From Nocardia vermiculata NBRC 100427 (lineage in GTDB: Bacteria > Actinomycetota > Actinomycetes > Mycobacteriales > Mycobacteriaceae), in assembly GCF_001613265.1 (NCBI RefSeq), contig NZ_BDCA01000022.1, positions 62,001-126,000 of the forward strand: DNA of 64,000 nucleotides. Direction: 5' to 3'. Numbering within the stretch: position 1 is the stretch's first letter; each line of letters opens with the position of its first letter. This document shows positions 43,645-52,529 of this stretch, piece by piece. The notes below the pieces were generated by a model. The model was not told the DNA's origin. It was given only the letters and a program-made list of their open reading frames with translations, and made no database searches. The translations under genes and the position numbers were made by a program.

Positions 43645-44775
43645 TCAGCTCTCGTCGAAGGCCCGCAGCAGTTCCTCGGCGGCCAGTGCCGGCGTGAGCG
43701 ACCCGTCGCGGATCCGGTCTTCGATCTGCCCGCGGATACCTTTCACCCGGGGACTGTCGGCCAGGCGGCGTAGCAGCTGTTCGTGCACCATCGTCCAGGT
43801 CCAGTCGACCTGCTGACGGCGGCGCTTCTCCGCGAACTCCCCTGCCTCGGTCAGCACGCGCCGGTGCTCCAGCACGGTGTCCCAGAAGGTGTCCAAGCCG
43901 GTGCCATTGAGGCCACTCATGGTGAGAACCGGTGGGCGCCACAGCGAATCGCGGGGATGGATCAGCCGCATGGCGCCCTGTAGTTCGCGCGCGGCCGTGC
44001 GCGCCTCGATCTCGTGGCGGCCGTCGGCCTTGTTCACCGCCACCAGATCGGCCAGCTCCAGCACACCCTTCTTGATGCCCTGCAGTTGATCTCCGGTCCG
44101 CGCCAAGGTCAGAAAGCAGAACGCGTCGACCATGTTGGCGACCGTCACCTCGGACTGGCCGACCCCGACGGTCTCCACCAGGATCACGTCGTAACCGGCG
44201 GCTTCGAGCAGCACTATCGTCTCGCGGGTCGCCTTGGCGACACCGCCCAGCGTTCCGGCCGTCGGTGACGGCCGGATGTAGGCCTCACGCTCCACCGACA
44301 ACCGCGCCATCCGGGTTTTGTCGCCCAGAATCGAGCCACCGGTGCGAGTCGAGGACGGGTCGACGGCCAGTACCGCGACCCGATGGCCCTGACCGATCAG
44401 GTACATCCCGAGAGTGTCGATGAAGGTCGACTTGCCGACCCCGGGGACACCGGTGATACCGACCCGGTTGGATTCGGCGGCGCCGACCTCGGGGGTCAGT
44501 TCCAGCAGCAGGCGCTGGGCGGCCTCACGATGGTCGGCTCGGGTCGACTCGACCAGGGTGATCGCCCGGGCCAGCGCGGCGCGCTGATTGTCGCGCACCG
44601 CTGCCGCCAGCTCCGCCACATCGATACTGCGACGTGCGACGCCGCCACCGGTCGAGCCGGGCCCCGCCACACGCAATGCGGGCGGCAGACCGCGCTCGGT
44701 CGACAGTGCCTGGGTTCCGGGCAGCTCCACCCCGGCGGACGGATCGCCCGCCGGGGTGTGATGGGAGGTGCTCAT
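43645..44775 (-). CDS. meaB: Methylmalonyl-CoA mutase-associated GTPase MeaB
   Basis: A 376-residue G3E-family GTPase that gates cobalamin loading and protects methylmalonyl-CoA mutase from inactivation. Walker A is GVPGVGKST, followed by AVDPSSTRTGGSILGDKTRM, the VETVGVGQSE switch and the base-recognition NKAD. The first 60 residues are a variable leader. ATG 44775 overlaps the mutB stop by 4 bases (ATGA). Third gene of the mutA-mutB-meaB operon. Confidence 0.95.
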   Translation of the reverse strand: MSTSHHTPAGDPSAGVELPGTQALSTERGLPPALRVAGPGSTGGGVARRSIDVAELAAAVRDNQRAALARAITLVESTRADHREAAQRLLLELTPEVGAAESNRVGITGVPGVGKSTFIDTLGMYLIGQGHRVAVLAVDPSSTRTGGSILGDKTRMARLSVEREAYIRPSPTAGTLGGVAKATRETIVLLEAAGYDVILVETVGVGQSEVTVANMVDAFCFLTLARTGDQLQGIKKGVLELADLVAVNKADGRHEIEARTAARELQGAMRLIHPRDSLWRPPVLTMSGLNGTGLDTFWDTVLEHRRVLTEAGEFAEKRRRQQVDWTWTMVHEQLLRRLADSPRVKGIRGQIEDRIRDGSLTPALAAEELLRAFDES

Positions 44776-47033
44776 TCCGCCTCTGCTTGTCCGCCGATCT
44801 CATGGCCGAGCGAGGCGGCCAGCTTCTGCAGCAGGCCGATCGCGGCGTCGGCGATCACAGTGCCGGGCGGGAAGATCGCCGCGGCACCGGCGGCGTACAG
44901 ATCGTCGAAGTCACCGGGCGGAATGACACCGCCGACGATGACCATGATGTCGGGGCGGCCGACATCGGCCAGTGCCTGCCGCAGCGCCGGCACCAGGGTG
45001 AGATGGCCCGCTGCCAGCGAGGAGACACCGACGATGTGCACGTCGTTGTCGGCTGCCTGCTGGGCCACCTCTTCGGGAGTCTGGAAAAGCGGACCCACAT
45101 CGACGTCCATCCCCAGGTCGGCGAATGCGGTGGCGATCACCTTCTGGCCGCGGTCGTGACCGTCCTGGCCCATCTTGGCGACCAGGATGCGGGGGCGGCG
45201 GCCCTCCGCCTCGGCGAATTCCTCGACCAGCGCGATAGCACTGCTGATGTTGGTCACCTTGCCGGCCTCCTCGCGGTAGACACCCGACAGGGTGCGGATC
45301 TCGGCCTGGTGACGGCCGTACACCTTTTCCAATGCGTCGGAGATCTCACCGACGGTGGCCTTCGCGCGAGCCGCATCGATGGCGAGAGCGAGCAGGTTGT
45401 TGTCCATGCCGCCCTCGGACGAGGCGGCAGCCCGAGTGAGCTCCGCCAGCGCCCGTTCGACCTCGGCGCTGTCGCGTTCGGCACGCAGCCGGCGCAGCTT
45501 CTCGTTCTGCTCGGCCCGCACTCGCGAGTTCTCGACCTTGAGGACCTCGATCTCCTGGTCCTCGGTCACCTGGTACTTGTTGACGCCGATCACCGGCTGA
45601 GCACCGGTATCGATGCGCGCCTGGGTGCGGGCGGCGGCCTCCTCGATGCGCAGCTTGGGGATGCCTTCCGAAATCGCCTGCGCCATACCGCCGTGCGCCT
45701 CGACCTCGGCGATATGGGCCCGCGCGCGTTCGGCCAGCTGATGGGTCAGCCATTCGACGTAGTACGAACCGCCCCACGGGTCGATCGGGCGCGTGGTGCC
45801 CGACTCCTGCTGCAGCAGCAGCTGGGTGTTGCGGGCGATGCGGGCCGAGAAATCGGTCGGCAGCGCCAGCGCCTCGTCGAGGGCGTTGGTGTGCAGGGAC
45901 TGGGTGTGCCCCTGAGTCGCCGCCATCGCCTCCACACAGGTGCGGGCGACGTTGTTGAACACGTCCTGCGCGGTCAGCGACCACCCCGAGGTCTGCGAGT
46001 GGGTACGCAACGACAACGACTTCTGGTTCTTGGGCTCGAACTTCGCAACCAGTTCGTTCCACAGCAGGCGGCCGGCGCGCAGCTTGGCGACCTCCATGAA
46101 GAAGTTCATGCCGATGGCCCAGAAGAACGACAGCCGCGGCGCGAACTGGTCGATCTCCATGCCCGCGTCGAGACCGGCCCGGATGTACTCCACGCCGTCG
46201 GCCAGCGTGTAGGCCAGCTCCAGGTCGGCCGTCGCACCGGCTTCCTGGATGTGATAGCCGGAGATGGAGATGGAGTTGAATTTCGGCATCTTCGCACTGG
46301 TGTAGGCGAAGATGTCGGAGATGATCCGCATCGACGGTTTCGGCGGATAGATGTAGGTGTTGCGGACCATGAACTCCTTCAGAATGTCGTTCTGAATGGT
46401 TCCGGCCAGCTGTTCGGGTTTGACGCCCTGCTCCTCGGCGGCGACGACGTAGAGCGCGAGGATCGGCAGCACCGCGCCGTTCATGGTCATCGAGACCGAA
46501 ACCTGGTCCAGCGGAATCTGATCGAACAGTTCCCGCATGTCCAGGATCGAGTCGATGGCCACGCCGGCCATACCGACGTCACCGGTCACGCGCGGATGAT
46601 CGGAGTCGTAGCCGCGGTGCGTGGCCAGGTCGAAGGCGACCGACAGGCCCTTCTGGCCGGCCTGCAGGTTCCGGCGGTAGAAGGCGTTGGAATCGGCGGC
46701 GGTCGAGAAACCCGCGTACTGGCGGATCGTCCACGGCTGGTTCACATACATCGTCGGGTACGGGCCACGCAGGAACGGCGCCACGCCGGGCACGCTGTCG
46801 AGGGGATAGCCCTGCGCGACAACGGCGTCGCGATCAGCCCGGGTGTACACGGGCGCGACATCGATCCCTTCCGGGGTCGGCCATACCAGTTGTTCGGGGG
46901 CGTAGCCGTTCGCCTCGGCCGACGCGGCGGTGAAGGCCTCCACGTCGGGGCTCCCGGCCTGTCCGGCCGCGGCGTCACCGAGGGGAACCTCGGCGAAACT
47001 ACCGATCACATGTTTCACATCTCGGGTGGTCAT
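44772..47033 (-). CDS. mutB: Methylmalonyl-CoA mutase large subunit
   Basis: The adenosylcobalamin-dependent subunit that interconverts succinyl-CoA and (R)-methylmalonyl-CoA, joining propionate, odd-chain and branched-chain catabolism, and supplying methylmalonyl-CoA for methyl-branched lipids. It has 753 residues. The substrate barrel shows TMYVNQPWTIRQYAGFST and the C-terminal domain the cobalamin-binding DGHDRGQKVIATAFADLG (DxHxxG). ATG 47033 shares one base with the mutA stop (TAATG). An in-frame extension to 47237 is antisense-like shadow. Full length. Confidence 0.96.
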   Translation of the reverse strand: MTTRDVKHVIGSFAEVPLGDAAAGQAGSPDVEAFTAASAEANGYAPEQLVWPTPEGIDVAPVYTRADRDAVVAQGYPLDSVPGVAPFLRGPYPTMYVNQPWTIRQYAGFSTAADSNAFYRRNLQAGQKGLSVAFDLATHRGYDSDHPRVTGDVGMAGVAIDSILDMRELFDQIPLDQVSVSMTMNGAVLPILALYVVAAEEQGVKPEQLAGTIQNDILKEFMVRNTYIYPPKPSMRIISDIFAYTSAKMPKFNSISISGYHIQEAGATADLELAYTLADGVEYIRAGLDAGMEIDQFAPRLSFFWAIGMNFFMEVAKLRAGRLLWNELVAKFEPKNQKSLSLRTHSQTSGWSLTAQDVFNNVARTCVEAMAATQGHTQSLHTNALDEALALPTDFSARIARNTQLLLQQESGTTRPIDPWGGSYYVEWLTHQLAERARAHIAEVEAHGGMAQAISEGIPKLRIEEAAARTQARIDTGAQPVIGVNKYQVTEDQEIEVLKVENSRVRAEQNEKLRRLRAERDSAEVERALAELTRAAASSEGGMDNNLLALAIDAARAKATVGEISDALEKVYGRHQAEIRTLSGVYREEAGKVTNISSAIALVEEFAEAEGRRPRILVAKMGQDGHDRGQKVIATAFADLGMDVDVGPLFQTPEEVAQQAADNDVHIVGVSSLAAGHLTLVPALRQALADVGRPDIMVIVGGVIPPGDFDDLYAAGAAAIFPPGTVIADAAIGLLQKLAASLGHEIGGQAEAE

Positions 47034-48889
47034 TACGCTCCCAGCTTCTCGAGCAGGCCGGACAGGGTCGTCACCGCATCCATGCGGGCGGTGAGGAATC
47101 CGTCGGGTCGTTGCGTGCCGCTCACCTCGGCGACAGCCTTTTCCGGTCCGGCCAGCAGTACCGTGGCGACGCCCGCGCTGCGCAGCTGCTCCACCGCAGC
47201 CGCGGCCTCGGCACCGTAGCGCGCGTCCGTGCCACACAGGACGGCCAGCGTGGCCTCGGATTCCGTGGCGGCGTCGCCGATTCCGGCGATCTCCAGCGGT
47301 CCCGGGTTGACGGTTTCGATGCCACCCGAGGCGAGGACGTTGGCAGTGAAGGTCACCCGCACGTTGTGCTCGGCCACCGGGCCCAGCGGAACCAGCAGTG
47401 CCCGCGGACGCTTGCCGTGCACCGCAAGGTAGGCGTCGGATCGGTTACGCAGCGCCTCGAAGGCCGCGCCGTAACGCACCGTCGAGGGCGCCCGTGCCGC
47501 CTCCGACAGCGGTTCCTCCGCGAGATTCGGGAATTCGTTCACGCCGGTGACAGCTGTGCGGCGATGCGCGATATCGGCGGTGCGACGCGCCTTGGTGTCG
47601 GCGATACGTTCGGCGAGCAGGCCGGAATCGAGGGCCGCGCGGTATCCACCGGCCCGCTCGATCTCCTGCATGAACGCCCACGCCGCGCCCGCGACGTCGT
47701 CGGTCAGGCTCTCGACGTGCCAGGACCCGGCACCCGGATCCTGCACATGCCCCAGATGGGACTCCTCGAGCAGCAGCAACTGGGTATTGCGGGCCATGCG
47801 TTCCGAGAAGGCCGGAGACACGTCGAGCTCCCCGGTCGGCAGCGCCGCGTCGAACGGCAGCACCGTCACCAGGTCGGCACCGCCCACGCCGGCACCGAAT
47901 GCCGCCAGGGTGGTGCGCAGCATGTTCACCCACGGGTCGCGCTGGCTCAGCATCGCCTCCGAGGTCACCGCATGCTGTGGCGCATTACCGAATTCCGGGA
48001 CCCCCAGCTCGTGGGCCACCCGGGCCCACAGCCGCCGCGCGGCCCGGAACTTGGCGACGGTCTCGAACTGATCGTCGGTGGCGGCGAAGCGGAAGCTCAT
48101 CTGCTCGAGCGCGTCGGCGACATCGAGTCCGGCCGCGGTCAGTTCGCGCAGATAGTCCAGGCCGGCAGCAACCGCGGCGCCGATCTCCTGGGCGTCGGAG
48201 GCGCCGGCATCATGGAATGCGACACCGCCGACCGTGATCGCACGGACCGTTTCGTTCCTCGCCGCAGCGGCGCGGGCCAGTTCGACCGTGTCGTCCAGTC
48301 CGATGTCGGGTCGGCCGGCGAACAGACTGGTCAGGGGCGCAGCACCGAGGAAGACCTGGATATCGGAGCGGTCGGCGGCTTGGTAACCGTCGAGCACCGC
48401 GAACACCTGCGTGGCAGCGGCCGCGGCCTCGGTGCCGGCCTGCAGGGTCACCGGGGCCAGGTCGAACAGCAGTCCGCGCAGCGCGGTCGGCACCTCGGCG
48501 ACCGGTACCTCGGCACCGCCCACGTTCAGCCACACCGCGCTGACACCGTTCTCCAGGCCGGCGAGAATCTCTTCGTTGACCCGAGCCGGATCCGCGCCAC
48601 CGAAGCGGGCGCTGACATACCAGCCGCGCTGCACGTCGCGGGTCGCGTCGTTACCCCGCACGAACGGGAAACTCCCGGGCAGCGCGGGCTCGGGGAGCTC
48701 GTCGCGGCGGGTGTACAGCGGCGAAACGGTCACGCCGTCGTAGTTGGTGACCTCGAGCAGCCGCTCCGGCTCGTCACCGAGCTCGGAGGCCTCCACCTTG
48801 CGAGATTTGGCCAGCACTTCGGCCACGCCCTTACGCCATGCGGCGTACCCGGGCACGGTGTCCGCGCCCGGATCTGAACCAATCGGCAT
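47033..48889 (-). CDS. mutA: Methylmalonyl-CoA mutase small subunit
   Basis: The 618-residue non-catalytic partner of MutB in the heterodimeric mutase. It keeps the barrel outline (GWYVSARFGG, MARNTQLLLLEESHLG, GAGSWHVESLTD) but the cobalamin motif is lost: the equivalent stretch reads VPLGPVAEHNVRVTF. The ATG at 48889 follows GAGGAA by 8 bases; a frame reaching 49054 is rejected because the added residues are unlike MutA. First gene of the operon. The order mutA-mutB-meaB and the adjacent VTT-domain gene match the mycobacterial arrangement. Confidence 0.94.
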   Translation of the reverse strand: MPIGSDPGADTVPGYAAWRKGVAEVLAKSRKVEASELGDEPERLLEVTNYDGVTVSPLYTRRDELPEPALPGSFPFVRGNDATRDVQRGWYVSARFGGADPARVNEEILAGLENGVSAVWLNVGGAEVPVAEVPTALRGLLFDLAPVTLQAGTEAAAAATQVFAVLDGYQAADRSDIQVFLGAAPLTSLFAGRPDIGLDDTVELARAAAARNETVRAITVGGVAFHDAGASDAQEIGAAVAAGLDYLRELTAAGLDVADALEQMSFRFAATDDQFETVAKFRAARRLWARVAHELGVPEFGNAPQHAVTSEAMLSQRDPWVNMLRTTLAAFGAGVGGADLVTVLPFDAALPTGELDVSPAFSERMARNTQLLLLEESHLGHVQDPGAGSWHVESLTDDVAGAAWAFMQEIERAGGYRAALDSGLLAERIADTKARRTADIAHRRTAVTGVNEFPNLAEEPLSEAARAPSTVRYGAAFEALRNRSDAYLAVHGKRPRALLVPLGPVAEHNVRVTFTANVLASGGIETVNPGPLEIAGIGDAATESEATLAVLCGTDARYGAEAAAAVEQLRSAGVATVLLAGPEKAVAEVSGTQRPDGFLTARMDAVTTLSGLLEKLGA

Positions 48890-49135
48890 CGCTGCTGTTC
48901 CTCTTCCACTCGACCGGCGACACTTCACCTGTACCGGATACCGACGCTCGGACCCAACTATTCGCAACGTCTTCGCAACCGGTTGTGCGCCTGCTTCACA
49001 ACTCCACGACCTGTCACACCATCGAGGTCGCCGACTGTTTCGGTTAACGGCCATTCATCAACCTTCATTCGATGCTATCGCCGCATTCACGCCCACTTCG
49101 CACAGGCCGGTGCTACCAATCGGTAACCTGTCGCG

Positions 49136-49855
49136 GTGCGCAGGACAAAGGAAATGACGTTTCGGCTGCTCCGCAATCGGCGGGTCGTGGCGTTGTTACT
49201 CCTGGCTGCCGCCCTCGTCGCCGCGGGTCTGCTGGCACCGCATCCGGCGCCACAGCAGATCCGCGAGTGGGCCGATTCGGTCGGCCCGGTCTTCCCACTG
49301 GTGTTCTTCGCCGTCCACGTGGTCGTCACCGTCGCACCGTTTCCGCGCACCGTGTTCACCCTGGCAGCCGGTCTGCTGTTCGGCACACTCCTGGGGATCA
49401 CGCTGGCGGTCGCCGCGACGACACTGAGCGCCGCCCTCGCACTACTGCTCGTGCGCGCCCTGGATCGCGACCGGGTGGCGGCACACTTGACCCATCCCGC
49501 GGTACAGGCGGTCGATCAACGGCTGGCCCGGCGGGGCTGGCTCGCGGTGGGGTCGCTGCGCTTGATCGCCGCGGTGCCGTTCTCCGTGGTGAACTACTGC
49601 GCAGGCCTGTCGTCGGTCCGGATGACCCCCTACCTGACGGCGACCTTCTTCGGTGTCGTTCCCGGCACGATCGGCGTCGTCGTCCTCGGTGACGCTCTCA
49701 CCGGTCGCACCAGTCCCGGACTGCTGGCACTGTCGGGAATCTGCATCACCGTCGGGGTGATCGGCTTGATCGTCGATGCGCGGTGGGGCGCCGACCGGTT
49801 CGCGACTCCGGCCACCACCGAGGGCGAACTCGCCACCGACCCCGCGCTGCGATAA
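49136..49855 (+). CDS. VTT-domain (TVP38/TMEM64, DedA-related) membrane protein
   Basis: A 239-residue integral membrane protein. Hydrophobic segments start at about 15, 50, 80, 140 and 195. The family core is visible: VAPFPRTVFTLAAGLLFG, a loop with the R/G pattern LRLIAAVPFSVVNYCAGLS, and TPYLTATFFGVVPGT. VTT/DedA proteins are now linked to lipid scrambling or undecaprenyl-phosphate flipping; the role here is unknown. GTG 49136 is used; an ATG at 49154 is an alternative whose GGA is too close. It is divergent from mutA, as in mycobacteria (Rv1491c next to Rv1492). Confidence 0.85.
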   Translation: MRRTKEMTFRLLRNRRVVALLLLAAALVAAGLLAPHPAPQQIREWADSVGPVFPLVFFAVHVVVTVAPFPRTVFTLAAGLLFGTLLGITLAVAATTLSAALALLLVRALDRDRVAAHLTHPAVQAVDQRLARRGWLAVGSLRLIAAVPFSVVNYCAGLSSVRMTPYLTATFFGVVPGTIGVVVLGDALTGRTSPGLLALSGICITVGVIGLIVDARWGADRFATPATTEGELATDPALR

Positions 49856-49867
49856 CTCGGCCGGCCG

Positions 49868-50296
49868 TTACAGCCGTGCGGTGCCGCGCTCGCTGAGCAA
49901 CCCTTCCGCGGCGCGGAACATGTCCGCTATCCGAATGAGATAGTCCACTTCGTCGGGTGGTAATTCGGCCGCGATCGCCGCCAATTTCCGCAACGGATCG
50001 TCCCGTAACCGCGCGACGATCTCCCGGTCGCCCGCCGCAGTGGGCAGCAAGCCGTGCACGAGGAAATCGCCGTCCATGCCGAACACCTCGGTCAGCCCGC
50101 GCACCAGTTCCCGCGACGGGTTGTCCCGCTTACCACTGCGCAACTGGGACAGATAGGGCGTGGACACCCGATGACCGGCAGCGGTCAAGCGCTGCGCTAC
50201 AACCGAATTCGACAGTCGTTCGCCGTTCACGCACTCCCACCTGTCGAACAGCACGTTCAGCCGCGTCGCGAACTCCGTGCCGGAGGAAGACCGCAC
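49868..50296 (-). CDS. EspR-like helix-turn-helix regulator (second copy)
   Basis: A 142-residue relative of EspR. It shows FATRLNVLFDRWECVNG, then the recognition region VSTPYLSQLRSGKRDNPS and a C-terminal half with IADMFRAAEGLLSERG. The GTG at 50296 is 9 bases after AAGGAG. It shares the YLSQLRSG core with the gene at 41090 but differs elsewhere, so the two are paralogues, not recent duplicates. It lies upstream of and divergent to the sulfonate-uptake operon. Confidence 0.85.
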   Translation of the reverse strand: MRSSSGTEFATRLNVLFDRWECVNGERLSNSVVAQRLTAAGHRVSTPYLSQLRSGKRDNPSRELVRGLTEVFGMDGDFLVHGLLPTAAGDREIVARLRDDPLRKLAAIAAELPPDEVDYLIRIADMFRAAEGLLSERGTARL

Positions 50297-50561
50297 ACCA
50301 CATCACTCCTTACTCTCCGCACCCGCCGTCGATACCGATGCGCCACTGCGCGATTCCCCCGCACCGAACGACCCCGGATCCGATGCCGGGCCCGCAGCGC
50401 AGGAGGGAGTGTAGCCATTCCGTCACCACCGCGGCAGGGAAACACACCAACAAGTCTGGTTTGTACGCAATCGATCAACTCTCGCTGCGCGTAATCATTG
50501 CCGCAGCTCGCCGCGTGAACCACAGTTCTGGGTACCGAATCCGAGCCGGACAGGAGGATGC

Positions 50562-50684
50562 ATGCCCACCACACGTGGCCGCCGTTCGAGCACCTCCCCC
50601 GCTCGCACCGGGACAGCCCGCCTGCTCACCCGCCGCCGCGCCGTAGACCTCATGCGCGTACCGCACGGAATCTGTCCGGCCTGA
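50562..50684 (+). CDS. Leader peptide of the sulfonate-uptake operon (RRxxDLxRV...C type)
   Basis: A 40-residue upstream peptide. It has a strong AGGAGG site just before its ATG and ends LLTRRRAVDLMRVPHGICPA. This C-terminal pattern (arginines, VDL, RV, then a cysteine near the end) matches the short 'putative leader peptides' found upstream of sulfur-assimilation genes in actinobacteria. It ends 109 bases before the ABC ATPase gene. Such peptides are thought to sense cysteine-tRNA charging by ribosome stalling at the single Cys codon, so the operon may be induced by cysteine shortage. Family match is from memory; the mechanism is inference. Confidence 0.7.
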   Translation: MPTTRGRRSSTSPARTGTARLLTRRRAVDLMRVPHGICPA

Positions 50685-50793
50685 GCGCCGCGCCGGCAAC
50701 CGCCGTCGCGGCCACAGCTCGACCGATCAGTTCGATCCGTATATCGACGGCTCCCGTCCCGCTGACGCCGTCCGGAGAGGTGGTGGCCGCCCC

Positions 50794-51621
50794 ATGGGCA
50801 GCACCGAAATCAAATTGTCGCTGCACGGCGTCCGCAAACAGTTCCCGATCCGCGGATCGCAGGAGATCTTCACCGCTCTCGACGACATCACCCTCGAGGT
50901 GGGTACCGGCGAGTTCCTGGTACTGGTCGGGCCCAGCGGCTCGGGTAAGTCGACCCTGCTCGATCTGCTCGTCGGACTGAGCGCCCGCACCGCCGGTGAG
51001 ATCCTGCTCGACGGCGAACCGGTGACCGAGCCCGGCCTCGACCGCGGCATCGTCTTTCAGCAGTACGCGCTCCTGCCGTGGCGCGACGCCCGGGCCAATA
51101 TCGAGTTCGGCCTGGAAGCAAAGCGACTGCCGCGCCGCGAGCGCCGCGCCGTCGCCGAACATTATCTGGAATTGGTGGGCCTGGCCGGCTTCGGGGACCG
51201 GTACCCGCACGAACTGTCCGGCGGTATGCGACAGCGGGTGGCGATCGCCCGCAGTCTGGCTTTCGACCCGCAGGTATTACTGATGGACGAGCCGTTCGCC
51301 GCCCTGGACGCGCAGACCCGCGAATCGCTACAGGACGAACTGCTGCGCATCTGGGACAGCACCGGCAAGACGATTCTGTTCATCACGCACGGCATCGACG
51401 AGGCGGTGTACCTCGGCGAACGAGTCGCGGTACTGACCTCGCGACCGGGTCGTGTCAAAGCGGTCGTCGACATCGATATCGACCGATCCGACGCCGACAT
51501 CCGCTCCGGTGAGCGCTTCCGTGAATACCGCCATCAGATCTGGTCCGAGCTGAAGAGCGAGGTAGCCCGCGCTCAAAGTCTGGAAACCGCACCGGCAGAG
51601 AGGAACCCGGCTCATGTCTAG
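50794..51621 (+). CDS. ssuB: Sulfonate/taurine-type ABC transporter ATPase
   Basis: The 275-residue ATPase of an import complex for organic sulfur compounds. Walker A is GPSGSGKST, the Q-loop FQQYALLPWRDARANI (the LLPW form is typical of the SsuB/TauB/NrtD group), signature LSGGMRQRVAIARSL, Walker B VLLMDEPFAALD, and H-loop ITHGIDEA. It is the first structural gene after the leader peptide and overlaps the permease gene by 8 bases. The exact substrate (sulfonate, taurine, sulfone or nitrate) cannot be decided from the ATPase alone; the monooxygenase two genes on favours an organosulfur compound. Confidence 0.88.
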   Translation: MGSTEIKLSLHGVRKQFPIRGSQEIFTALDDITLEVGTGEFLVLVGPSGSGKSTLLDLLVGLSARTAGEILLDGEPVTEPGLDRGIVFQQYALLPWRDARANIEFGLEAKRLPRRERRAVAEHYLELVGLAGFGDRYPHELSGGMRQRVAIARSLAFDPQVLLMDEPFAALDAQTRESLQDELLRIWDSTGKTILFITHGIDEAVYLGERVAVLTSRPGRVKAVVDIDIDRSDADIRSGERFREYRHQIWSELKSEVARAQSLETAPAERNPAHV

Positions 51622-52498
51622 CGCCGTGCAGATTGCCGACAATCCCATCGGTCGGCACGACCGCGGCGCCGGTGCCGAACACCCCGGCGCCGGCCGGGCG
51701 CGCCCCTCGGTCGCCGCCGGCGTCCGAACCACCGCCGGGTTCGCCTGGCGGATAGCCAAACCGGCACTCGCCTTCCTGGTACTGATCGCGCTCTGGGAGC
51801 TCGCCCCGCGCCTGGGCTGGGTGGACAAGGTCTTCCTGCCACCGTTCTCCACGGTGGTCGAAGCGTTCGTCGAGCTGATCCGCGACGGCAGCATGGCAGA
51901 ACACCTGTCCGCCAGTCTCAGCCGATCCCTGACCGGCTTCGCGATTGCCACGGTGACCGCCGTACCCGTAGGCGTGGCCATCGCCTGGTATCGCCCCGTC
52001 GCCGATTTCATCAACCCGGTTCTCGAATTGTTCCGCAACACTGCAGCACTCGCACTACTCCCGGTTTTCATTCTTATTCTCGGCATCGGCGAGACATCCA
52101 AGGTCTCATTGGTGATCTACGCAGCGTTCTTTCCTGTTCTGCTCAATACCATCAACGGCGTCCGCACTGTCGACCCCCTGCTGATCAAATCCGCGGCATC
52201 ACTGGGATTTCCGGCGCCACGACTGTTTCAGAAAGTTGTCCTGCCGGCTGCCTTGCCGTCGATTTTCACCGGACTGCGCATGGCGGCGTCATCGTCGATC
52301 CTGGTGCTCATCGCCGCCGAGATGGTCGGAGCGCGAGCCGGATTGGGCTACTTGATCACCGCCACCCAACAGAACTTCCAGATTCCCGACATGTACGCCG
52401 GAATCATCGCGATCTCCCTGGTCGGATTGGTCTTCAACGGAGTCCTGGTCGCCTTCGAGCGCCGGTTCTCCCGGTGGCGAACCACACCGGCGCGCTGA
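51614..52498 (+). CDS. ssuC: Sulfonate-type ABC transporter permease
   Basis: A 294-residue BPD-type permease. About six hydrophobic segments follow a basic N-terminus, starting FLVLIALWELAPRLG. The cytoplasmic EAA loop reads KSAASLGFPAPRLFQKVVLPAALPSIFTGLRMA, as in SsuC and TauC (given here as two adjacent blocks: KSAASLGFPAP and VVLPAALPSIFTG). ATG 51614 lies within the ATPase gene (8-base overlap). No periplasmic or lipoprotein binding-protein gene is found in this operon, although such importers need one. Confidence 0.88.
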   Translation: MSSAVQIADNPIGRHDRGAGAEHPGAGRARPSVAAGVRTTAGFAWRIAKPALAFLVLIALWELAPRLGWVDKVFLPPFSTVVEAFVELIRDGSMAEHLSASLSRSLTGFAIATVTAVPVGVAIAWYRPVADFINPVLELFRNTAALALLPVFILILGIGETSKVSLVIYAAFFPVLLNTINGVRTVDPLLIKSAASLGFPAPRLFQKVVLPAALPSIFTGLRMAASSSILVLIAAEMVGARAGLGYLITATQQNFQIPDMYAGIIAISLVGLVFNGVLVAFERRFSRWRTTPAR

Positions 52499-52529
52499 TC
52501 CGACTCCGAACCGATATCAAGGAAAACAC

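Noticed and set aside
50558..50980. A 140-residue frame starting at ATG 50558
   Set aside because: It runs out of frame into the ABC ATPase gene and has a Ser/Pro/Arg-rich translation. The ATG four bases later gives the leader peptide with its recognisable ending.
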